In this document: positions 1-12,200 of the stretch, piece by piece
Numbering within the stretch: position 1 is the first letter of the stretch
Layout: each line of letters starts with the position of its first letter
NCBI GenBank assembly: GCA_905160935.1
Contig: CAJHZI010000481.1
Coordinates: 766,501 to 830,500, forward strand
Reading direction: 5' to 3'
Length of the DNA stretch: 64,000 nt
Source: Enchytraeus crypticus
Taxonomy: Eukaryota; Annelida; Clitellata; Enchytraeida; Enchytraeidae
The notes under the pieces: model-generated
Databases searched by the model: none
Told to the model about the DNA's origin: nothing
Seen by the model: only the letters and a program-made list of their open reading frames with translations
Position numbers and translations under genes: made by a program

Positions 1-47
1 TATTTAAAATAAGTAAACACGTTGCATTTTCTAACACCAACACTAAC

Positions 48-150
48 CTGTAGATGCTCAAAATTATGAGAATAGCAACGAATACACTGCTTCCTGCAGC
101 CAACGCGCTAAGTTTCACAGTCTTCCATGGACCCTCCAGAAATCCTTGAA
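48..150 (-). CDS. Transmembrane exon of gene 1
   Basis: 103-bp exon, phase 1 in and phase 2 out, with AG acceptor and GT donor. It encodes a short linker ([15 protein letters not shown]) followed by a hydrophobic helix running from ALAAGSS through VAILIIL to SIYR. The gene 2 counterpart at 54055-54157 differs at a few positions (LG for LS, IICR for SIYR). This is the single membrane span of a type I protein. The exons for the cytoplasmic tail are left of the window. Confidence 0.85.
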
Positions 151-1943
151 CTATACAAAGACAACATTTTGCGAATGTTAATGAAATTCAATGCAATATA
201 GGTGCTTAGAGCGCGTATTACAATTGGGCGGTAACCTAATAAAAACAAATAGCTAATTAATTGCTGAGTCTTCAGAGCTAAGAATCTTAAATTTTAAATG
301 AAAGTTAACAACAACGATAATTTCTGATTGCTTTCGCATTGCTGAATGACTTTTAGCGCCAATAATAAAAATGAATTGATATCTTATGAACTAAATTTTG
401 ACTTATTTTTCCTTAATCGAAATACATGATTTAAGCAATCAATTAAAATCTGCTTGAAAATACTAGTAGGTTTAAAAGCAGTATTCTCAAGCCTATTATG
501 AAGGCTCGAACCTTGAAGTCATCTGGCTTAAATTCGAATATATTTTGCTTTAAACATATGGATTAATGCATCAATTTAAAAGTCTATCTTAAGCGTATAA
601 AAGCAATAAATAAATTATTAATGAAAATTAATCATTCAGTCAGTCAATCAGCTAGTCAGTTAGTGAGCCAGTCAGTCCAATCAATCAGTCAGTCCAATCA
701 CTCTACCAATCGATCACTCAACCAATCAATTACATCAAAAATTAATCCAAAATATTATAAGAATGAATCTATCAATCAATCATTAAATCGGAAACAATCT
801 TCAATAGTACACTTACCCACACAAGTATGATTCACGGCAGCATTATCGAGCTTATAGCCCTCCCTACACTCGCACCCATAGTGACCCTCAGTGTTGCTAC
901 ACACACCGTTGAGAGAGTCGCAATTGTTGGTACCATTACCCTGACATTCGTCAATATCTTTGTGACCACAAAATAAGAACAGATGTTAGAAAGACGAAAG
1001 TGTCATGCTGCTTATTAGTTTGGCCTACATGTAAAACCCATTAAATATCGAATATTGGTGTAAGGGTTGAAGCGCCATACTGGCTCAGGTATTAAGTTGA
1101 GAACTAGTACACCTAGGCTCTGTCATCGGTACACCATGAAGAACAAATTCAGTAGGTTGTTGGATTATTAATGACTATAACAGTCTCAATATTAATGGGC
1201 ATGTCTAAGCCGAGCATATTGAGAACTACACTATGACCATGCTGTATAATACTTACCTGACATCATCCTTGTATGAGGAAATGAACGTTAAACCTTTATT
1301 ATTATTATTGTTATTATTATTATTATTATTTTATTTTTTTATGTTTATATTTTTATTTAATTAAAAGTTTTTTAAAAAGCGATTAAAATAATTCCTCTGC
1401 ACTCTGGGAAGCCGCTTTAGCCAAAGTGACACTGAAGAAGACTGCATTGAATCGCTGGAGAGCAATAGACAGTCGCTGCCACAGAAAAGATTTTTCGCGC
1501 TTATCACCAGGATTGGCGCTGGTCCTCCTGCCTATTTCGTCAATAAAGTCTGATGCGAGAGAGTTGATGGGCCCCAGGGTCTCAAAGGCAATAGGCATGA
1601 AGATATAGTTGCCAGAGATTTCGGCATACTTCAGAGTTTTCCAATTAGCCGCAGCCTCTGCTGCAGCACCAGCAGCAGCGCAAAAAAGGCCGAGATTGCT
1701 TACTGAGAAAATGTCCGTAACAGTGACGTCCCAGCTAACACACTTCCCCTCTGCCCATGGAATTTGAGTTGAATTTATTATTATTATTATTATGTTATTA
1801 TTATAATTATAATTATTTTTATTTTTCTTTTCTTTTTTTAAATAATTTTTTTTACCCCGGTGTAAAGAACCTGGGGTTTGATAAAAACGATTCAAGCAAT
1901 ACGTGCTGAATCGCCGCCCGGCTACACGAGGTCATCAATCGGC

Positions 1944-1974
<31 letters not shown>

Positions 1975-4900
1975 CATCATCAATTTGCGAAATATAATTG
2001 GCTCCGAATATATTGGTCCGAAGGCTTAACCATAACTAAATAAAGTAATTACTAATAAAGAGCCAGACCTGCAAAAATTAAGGTCAACTATATCAAACTG
2101 AATCACACAGTTACTGATTAAGTAACTTATTTTCAGTAGGCTGATCGCAGTAACTAGCAGTAGAAATTATAGTTGAAGAGGCTCAGTTAATTTCATTCAG
2201 ATCTACTAAACCTTTGCAAGTAAGCCCATCCAACTGAAGGTCATAGCCGATCTGACAGGAACATGAAAATCCTCCCTCCGCATTCGTACAGCTATGCTCA
2301 CACTGTCCGTTATCTTCCTGGCATTCGTCAATGTCTGCAAGGTTGTAGTCAAAATATGGCAATAATTTACGATACTTGATTATGGTCTAAGAGGGGGGTG
2401 ATTAGTTTTATCCGTTTTCCTCTCGGCCATTCGAAACATGCCACAAATAAAAATTTCTTAATGATAATGATTAACACGCGTCTCCAACACCAATGCTCGA
2501 CGCTTTTACGCGTGTTGCGAGTCCCGTGGACGGTTACAGTTACCCCAATAAAGATGTGCTAGATCGCATAAAACCAAGTATTTCTCTTGATGGGAAGATC
2601 ACAAAGCAAAGGTTGTCATACTTTTGACATGTCATGCGAGCGAATTCAGTTGAGAAATCAATTATGCTAGGACATGTCAGTGGAAGAAGGAGGAAAGGTC
2701 GTCAAAAATGCGTTGGTTGATACTGTAGAATTGAATTGAGGGAGGCGATAAGAAACCGTGATACATGGAGACAGATAGTTCATAAAGTGTCCAAGTGTCG
2801 GCTTCGACTGAATGGATAACTCATCAACTAGTAATGGCAGTTAAAATTGAAGCTCAAGTTAATCAAACTGGTACGAAGACGATAACGTGTAGGTCATGCT
2901 AGATATCATAAGAATAATTGAAATTAATAAATTGCTCAAATCCTGATAAATGTGAGCTTCTGTGAAGTGTTTAGGCTACAATAGTATTAATTTTACCATT
3001 ATCGTGTTATTTTATTTAATCATCCGCAGTATTAAATTTTATAGTATTGCAATAGATAGCCTAAAACTTCGTATACAGCCAGTTAGAATTACCGTACTAG
3101 AATTATAGTATAATTGGAATATGTGCAGAGACTACTTATCATATGTATATTCTCTTTCAATGGATAAGTTGAGGTGAAGAATATTCCTCAATAGTATAAT
3201 GGATGTGCTCTAGAAGCGGACTCAGATAGACAACGGATAGGCTTGACGTAGGCTACAATCCATATTAGTCTCTATTGCGATATAAAGGCAATGATATATA
3301 GAAATCACAATAGGTGAAAATTGTTATATTGCGATATTATATCAGCGCATATTGTCTAGCACATACAGCTCAAGTAACGGACAATCTTCGTGAATTCTAG
3401 CCATTAATAATCCAAACAGTTCGTAGCTTCTTCTTCACTTGTTTTGACCTACGGGACGTAGAAGCTTCATTGGCTCTTTTACCATAAACTCAAATTTGTT
3501 CTCTACACTTACCTCCAGTTTAAAACTTGAAGTAACACATAATGTATTGTGCAATTTTTTGAATTGGCAGTTAAGGGATATAGTTTGATATATTATCTCT
3601 ATCATATACATGTATTATAAATTTAATTTATATAATTGTCTTTGATGTATAATCATAAAAATACACCTAATTTCACCTGAACAACCCTGCCTATCAGAGT
3701 CGAAAGTGAATCCTGAGCGACAGCTGCAGACATAACTACCGTCGTTGTTGGCACATATCTGCTTACACCCTCCATTGTTAACCGAACATTCGTCAGCATC
3801 TGGACATAAAACCAGAGCAGTATTACAGTGCGTAGTGCAGTGCTTCACGACAACACCTCGAAAGTACTACTAACCAAATGTGTATGGTTAACTAGTTTCC
3901 CTTAAGGGTTACAGCAGCTAGTGCAAATGCAGAAAATAAGAGAATTGGGAAGCCATTTAGAAGCTGAAAACAGAAGAATCATATTAATTTTGAAGTATAA
4001 AATGTTCAAGGGCAAGGGGTCACAAATATTTCGGTATAGACTTTTGTGGATGGAAAAAGATTTAAAGAGCGGAATATAAAAGTTCTAAAGGAATGAATTA
4101 AAAGTTTTGTCACAAATAAAAATGTTTTTGGAACAAATAAAAAGAGAGCAGGAAGGCACAATGAATTCAATTGCACTGAATTGTTGTTCTAATGGTAAGA
4201 TATATAGAGTATTTTAAATAGCCTTATAGGTTTGTGCAAATTTGAAGTCAAAATTTACGTAATTACATAATTTACGGTTATGACAGTATTCAATTCACAC
4301 TGATTAATTATTTAATAGAAAGCAATCCTATTTCGTAAAATGAAGTATACTTCCCAGATCACATCTAAGCCCATACCTGTACATCCTCGATTATCACTCG
4401 TCAGTTGATATCCACTGTTACAGCTACAAGTGAAACTTCCTTGAGTGTTACTACACCGATGAGCACAGCCATCCTTATTAGTTGCGCATTCGTTGACATC
4501 TAGAAATATTTTAATTTAGTAAAAATAAATATGAACGTGAGCTAATTGGTAACATTTTGTATGAACATCATGATATTTTTTGTGTTAGCAACGCAATAGT
4601 AAATTTTCAGATAAGAATAGTTTTTACTCGTGGTATGGACTTGAAATCCATATAACCTAAGGTACATTTATCTATATTTTACATTAGCCAATATTAATGA
4701 TCCCAGATATAATGTGGTTTGTTGATGTTTCACAAAGTAAGTCTGCCAGGCAAAATCTAAATCGTCTTTGATATTTATATGCTACTTAGGTAAACCCTGG
4801 CTGCCTCTTTTTTAAAGATTTCTATGAAAATATTATACTTTATATGATGATTTATTTAAGGTTGAGTTGCGAAATGAAAATTTTAAAATATAATTAGCTT

Positions 4901-7900
4901 CACCATTTTGTCTGAATTGATTGCCAATGTTTAACATCTACCTGCACATCCTCGCTTATCACTCATCAGTTGATATCCAGTTTTACAGCTACAAGTAAAA
5001 CTTCCTTGGGTGTTAGTACACACATGAGCACATCCACCCTTATTAGTTGAGCATTCGTTGATATCTGGAGATATTTTCAAACACTTTCAATCAGTTGGAG
5101 TATTATTAGAAATAACAATTTATTAGCGTTATAGCCAATGTCGGCCTTAAAAGAAAGAAGCCCGAGCAGTAAATCTAAAACTACAGTTGTAATTTGTTCA
5201 AATTTCATATCACGGTAATGTAATAAATTTAAATTTCCAATTAAAAGGATATGGAATTTGTGCATTTTTCTTCCTAAGATATCGACAATAAAATTTCATG
5301 CAAATCGTTGATATTCGCAAAATGTACCTATACATCCTCGCCTGTCAGTTAACAGTTGATATCCAATGTTACAACTACAAGTAAAACTTCCCAGAGTGTT
5401 GGTGCACACATGAGCACAGCCGCCTTTATTCACTGAACATTCGTTGATATCTACAAATATTTTCAAACATTTTAAATCTAATGAAATATCGTTAACAAGA
5501 AAATATTATATATTAGTCTTGTAGACAATTTCGGTCTTAATATGAGAAGCCGGAGAACAAAACCAAAACTATTACTTGTAGTTAATTCAAATGTCATATT
5601 TTTGGCAGGCTTATACATTATATTTCCGAATAGACAGATCAACGAATTTGGACTTGCATTTTCAGAAATATACCACAATTGTACGTAACAAAATTCCACC
5701 ATAAGCTAAGTTCTGGTATTTTTATAATTTACCTATGCATCCTCGTCTATCAATCGCCAGTTGATATCCACTGCTACAACTGCAAACGAAACTTCCTTGA
5801 GTGTTAGTGCACACATCAGCACACCCTCCAGTATTCACTGAGCATTCGTTGATATCTGTTGATCCGGGTTGGCAATTTGAAATTAGTTAAAATGCATGCA
5901 TTAGTTAAAATACATGAATAAGTAAATAATTTTTTATTAATCATTATGGCAATACAAACTACATGTGTATCATGTTTGTAGTGTTACTGTAAAACTATAC
6001 TTAAAATCTTACTATTGAGCTCTTAATGGCTGTATTAACAACTAATATGAGTGATATCTATCTCTGCAATAAATCATCGATAAATTTAATTATTAGGCCA
6101 ATCAAGTTCAGATTTAATTAATATTCTAACTGTATGTCTTATTGAAACACACCTGTACAACCACGTCTATCGTTTGTCAGTTGGTGTCCATTGTTACAAC
6201 TGCAAGAAAAACTTCCTTCAGTGTTAGTACACGCATGTGCACATCCTCCCTTATTCATTGAGCATTCGTTGATATCTGTAGATACAAATTTTCAATTTGG
6301 ATAAGTTCAAATAAAAGTAAACAAATTATTTTGTCAAATGGGATAGCAATTCCTGCAAGTTTCAAACGATCTGAGATGGCAGTATAGATATATATGAATT
6401 GTTTCAAATTACAGACAGAGAACAATAAAATATACCATATGTTTTGAGTTTGATACCATTAATATTATAAATTATCATTTTCTGTTCATAAAAACAATAG
6501 CTAATGCTATGAAGTACAATTTTAAAAGGTATGCCTGTTTTATAATTGAAACCAACATGAAATGCTGCAAAGTAGGGGATCATAGATTTGTGTGAGAGAT
6601 ATATAAAGAAGATAATAATGCAAACTAAATTTTGCCGAGGATGAAATTCCGCACATCAAATTAAAAATATCCTTAAAATATTTACCTATACATCCACGCT
6701 TATCACTCGATAGTTGGTATCCATTGTTGCAACTACAAACAAAACTGCCTTCAGTGTTAGTGCACACATGAGCACAGCCTCCCTTATTCACTGAGCATTC
6801 GTTGATATCTGTAGATAATTTCAATCAAATGAAATATCATTAGCAACCAAATCGCATAGCCAATATAAGTTTTGTAGCTAATTTCGGTCTTAATATGAGG
6901 AGCCAGAGAACGAAAGCAAAATTATTACTTGTAGTTAATTCAAATGTCATACTTTTGGTAGCCTAATTCGTTTGGTTTTGAATTGACAGATCAAAGAATA
7001 TGTATTTGCATTTTTTAAAGAAATATAACAATTAAATGTATACGTAACATAATTCTATGCTAAGTACTGGTATTCGTAAAATTTACCTATGCACCCTCGT
7101 CTATCAATCGCCGGTTGATATCCACTGTTGCAACTACAAGTAAAACTTCCTCGGATGTTAGTACACACATGAGCACAGCCTCCCTTATTCGTTGAGCATT
7201 CGTTGATGTCTGGAATTATTCTCAAAGACCGTATATCCGTTGGAGTATTATTAGCAATACTAATTTATTAGCGTTATAGGCAATGTCGGCCTTAAAAGAA
7301 AGAAGCCCGAACAGTAAATCTAAAACTACAGATGTAATTAGTTCAAATTTCATATCATGGTAATGTATTAAATTTAAATTTCTAATTAAAAGGATATGGA
7401 ATTTGTGTATTTTTCTTCGTAAGATATCGACAATAAAATTTCATGCAAATCGTTTATATTCGCAAAATGTACCTATACATCCTCGCCTGTCAGTTAACAG
7501 TTGATATCCAATGTTACAACTACAAGTAAAACTTCCTAGAGTGTTGGTGCACACATGAGCACATCCGCCTTTATTCACTGAACATTCGTTGATATCTACA
7601 AATATTTTCAAACATTTTAAACCTAATGAGATATCGTCAACAAGAAAATATTATATATTAGTCTTGTAGACAATTTCGGTCTTAATATGAGAAGCCGGAG
7701 AACAAACCCAAAACTATTACTTGTTGTTAATTCAAATGTCATATATTTGGTAGGCTTATTCATTACATTTCCGAATAGACCGATGAACGAATTTGGACTT
7801 GCATTTTTAGAAATATACCACAATTGTACGTAACAAAATTCCACCATAAGCTAAGTTCTGGTATTTTTATAATTTACCTATGCATCCTCGTCTATCACTC

Positions 7901-9117
7901 GCCAGTTGATATCCACTGGTACAACTACAAACGAAACTTCCTTGAGTGTTGTTGCATACATGAGCACATCCTCCCTTATTCATTGAGCATTCGTTGATAT
8001 CTGTAGATACAAGTTGGCAATTTGAATTAGTAAAAATACATCAATAAGTAAATAATTATTGTTTATTAATCATTATGGCAATACAAACTACATGTGTATC
8101 ACGATTATAGTACTACTGTAAAACTATACTTAAAATCCTACCATAGAGCTCTTAATGGTTGTATTAATATCTAATATGAGTGATATCTATCTCTGCAGTA
8201 AATCATCGATAAATTTAATTATTAGGCCAATTAAGTTGAGATGCAATTAATATTCAAACTGTATGTCTTATTGAAACACACCTGTACAACCACGTCTATC
8301 ATTTGTCAGTTGGTGTCCATTGTTACAACTGCAAGAATAACTTCCGTCAGTGTTAGTACACGCATGTGCACATCCTCCCTTATTCATTGAGCATTCGTTG
8401 ATATCTGTAGATACAAATTTTCAATATGGATAAGTTCAAAGGAAAGTAAACAAATTATTTTGTCAAATGCGATCAGCAATTCCTGCAAGTTTCAAACGAT
8501 CTGAGATGGCAGTATATATTTATTTTTCCAAATTACAGACAGGGTATAAAAATTATGCCATATGTTTTGAGTTTGATACCATTAATATTTTTAACTGTTA
8601 TTTTCTGTACATAAAAACAAAAGCTAACGCTATTAAGTACAATTTCTAAATGGTATGCCTACATAGTAATTGAAACTAACCAGAAATACTGCAAAGTAGG
8701 GATCAGAGATTTTAGAGAGAGATATATAAAGTTTCAAATAACTCAAATTAAATTTGGTAATTGATGAAATTTCAAAAATCAAATGAAGAACATGTTTTAA
8801 CTATTTACCTCTACATCCACTTTTATCACTCGTTAGTTGATATCCACTGTTACAGCTGCAAGTAAAACTGCCTTGAGTGTTAATGCACACTTGAGCGCAG
8901 CCTCCATTATTCACTGAACATTCGTTGATATCTAAAAATGTTGAAATTCACAATACAAATATATTTAAACTCAATTAACAAATTTCTTCTTTTGAATTTT
9001 TGTTAAAAACTTAATTTCCTCTATTCCACATGAATGTGAACTCTTCCACAAAGTGCGTCACAAAATTGTCATACAGGCCCTAATTATGAACAATGAAAAG
9101 AAAATTTTGAAATAGCG

Positions 9118-9200
<83 letters not shown>

Positions 9201-12200
9201 GGCCTAACCCGGATGATAAACCGAGCCCTCCAAAAAAATCATTCCTTAATTAAAATGAGTCTGTGTATTTTATATTCGAACAATGGGCAAGTATCTCACA
9301 CCTGCACACCCACGTCTGTCATTCATCAGTTGATATCCACTGTTACAACTACAAACAAAACTGCCTTGACTGTTGTTGCACACATGTGCACAGCCTCCCT
9401 TATTGAGTGAGCATTCGTTGATCTCTACAAATATTTTCAAATATTTTAAATCAAATGAAATATCATTAGCAGCAAAATCTCATAGCCAATATTAGTCTTG
9501 TAGCTAATTTCGGTCTTAATATGAGGAGCCAGAGAAGGAAAGCAAAATTATTAGTTGTAGTTAATTCAAATGTCATATTTTTGGTAGTCAATTCATTATA
9601 TTTCCGAATAGATGGATCAATAAATTTGTACTTGCATTTTTAGAGGTATACGACAATTCGCGTAAACAGGATATTTTTCTCTGGGATTGACGCCCCCTGC
9701 CCGGTAAATGAGTAAGGCAAAGGGGGCCCACCTTGTCAAAAAATACATCCCCCAAGAAAATAATGGTATATCACGACAAAAATGAGCGCCCCCAGTCCCG
9801 TGCACCCCTTAAATGGGGAGGTGGTGGTAAGAATCTCACGGCCAGACGGAACCTTTTGTGACCCACAGATGTACCAGGAGGACTTTCCATGCACCCTATA
9901 AGGATAAATGTGGGCACATGGAATGTGAGAACTATGAGTGAGAGGGGAAAGTTAGAAAATGTAAAGAGGGAAATGGAGAAAGGGAAAATAAATGTCCTAG
10001 GGATGAGTAAAGTAAGGTGGTTGGGAACTGGAGATTTTATAAGTGATGGGTACAGGGTTATATACTCCGGAGGAGATAAAAGGGAGAAGGGTGTGGCAAT
10101 AATATTGGATAGAAATTTAAGTGAACGTGTTGCAAAGATTCTTCAGTGCGGTGACAGACTGATGTTAGTGCGAATCAAAGCAGATCCAGTAGATTTGGTG
10201 TTTATCCAAGTCTACGTGCCTACATCAGCCTCAGAGGATGAGGAAATTGAAACGATGTACGAAAAAATAGAAGTAATGATTAAAGGAGAAAAAGCCACAG
10301 ATCAAGTGATAGTTATGGGGGATTAATTGGAAAGCGGTGGTGGATGAAGGGAGAGATGGAAATGAAGTTGGGGAATATGGTCTAGGAAAAAGAAATAAGA
10401 GAGGACAGAAATTGGTTGACTTTTGCAATAGAATGAGATTAGTGGTGTCCAACACTTGGTTCAATCATTGCAAGAGAAGTCGTTACATATGGAAAAAACC
10501 AGGAAGAACCGGAAGCGAGGGAAGATACCAGATAGATTTTATTCTGATAAAGCAACGGTACAGGAATAGTGTGAAGAATTCAAGGGCTTATCCAGGAGCC
10601 GATATTAATTCAGACCACAAATTAGTATTGGCAAAAGTAGGGCTTCAGCTGAAGAAAATACTTAAGAAGAAAAGCAGTAAGAGATGGAATTTGAACGGAT
10701 TGAACGAGAAAAGACGTCAGTTTCAGGAAGCAGTGGAAAGAAAGTTAAGGAAATGAAGGACTAAAAGAACTGGGGTAACTGAAAGATGGTGTCAGCTAAA
10801 GGAAGCTATTAAAATAGGTGCAAAAGAAGTTTATGGCTTTCTTAAAGCAAATACAGCTAAAAAAACCTTGGATCACAAGCGAGATGCTAGACAAAATGGA
10901 TGAAAGGAGGAAATGAAAAAGTTTGACACCAGTCATGGCCGAAGGGAATTATAGAAGCTTAAACAGTGAACCTAGAAGATTACAGACAAAGCAAAAGATC
11001 ATTGGTGGAGTGAAAAGTGTGATGATTAGCAGAATATGATAGAGAGAGGTCGGATCTATTATATCAGGAAGTCAGGATATTAACAAGAACCGATAAGAAA
11101 AAGAAAGGAGATTCAATAACATTAGTATAATGGGTAAGATGGTTGAAGACAGAGCTGGAAGAAGTAAAAGAAAGGTGGAGAGAATATGTAGAGAATTGTA
11201 TGATAAGGCTGGGAAACCAGTTCAAGAGGATTTTAAAATAGAAGAAGAGAATATCATAGAAGACGATAAAGGGGCCCCGATTTAATGAAGGAGGAAATTT
11301 ATTCTGCAATTAACAGTATGAAGAAGGGAAGGCTGCCGGAATAGATGAAATCCCAGCAGAATTCTCGAAAATGTTGGAAGGAGAAACACTCAAAGTTAAT
11401 GGAAGTATGTATGGAAGTGTACAGTAGAGTATTTGGCCAGACGACTTTACTAAGTCACTGATGATTCCAATTCCCAAAAAAGCCAATGCTGTGGAGTGTT
11501 CGGATTACAGAACAATCAGCTTAATACCTCGTGCATCGAAGATCTTATTAAAGATTAGTTAATAATCGCATTCAGTCGAAAGCAGAGATGATACTGAGCA
11601 AGACACAATTTGGTTTTAGGAAAGGATGGGCACAGAGAAGCAATAGGAGTAATGCGGGTTCTTTGCGAAAGAAGCTTAGAGTATGGTAATGACGTTTTTG
11701 TATGCTTTGTAGACTTCGAGAATGCTTTGACAGGATTGATTGGATAAAGACGATGAATATCTTAAAAAGAATAGGAATTGATTGGAGAGACAGAAGACTA
11801 ATTTTTAAATTGTACATGAATTAAAGAGCAGTAATCAAAATCCAACAAGAATACTCAGAAGAAGGTGAAGTAGGACGTGGAGTAAGACAAGGTTTTAGAA
11901 TTTCACCGCTGCTGTTTAACATTTACGCTTAGGCAATGCTGGAGGAAGCCATGGGAGACTTGGAAGAAGGAATAAAAGGAGGAGGGAATTTGTTAGAAGA
12001 TGTGCGATTTGCAGATGATCAATAATGGTATCGGGCAGCGCGACTGGACTGCAGAAGAAAATGGATGAGCTGAATGATACGGAATTGAGATATGGCATGA
12101 AGATAAATATCAAAAAGACCAAAGTGATGAGAATATCCCATAATAAAGGTGAGTTCATATCACAATATATGGTTCGAAATTAGAACAGGTAAGGAGTTTC

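Noticed and set aside
621-830. 69-codon plus-strand frame rich in Ser and Gln
   Set aside because: It is translation of CAGT/CAAT repeats in an intron, with no other support.
1383-1895. A 170-codon host gene on the minus strand
   Set aside because: Its C-terminal part matches the Dong/R4-like element and its N-terminal part is TTA-repeat and tail translation.
9617-9805. A short minus-strand gene
   Set aside because: It crosses the boundary between intron and the RTE element's 5' region and has no domain match.
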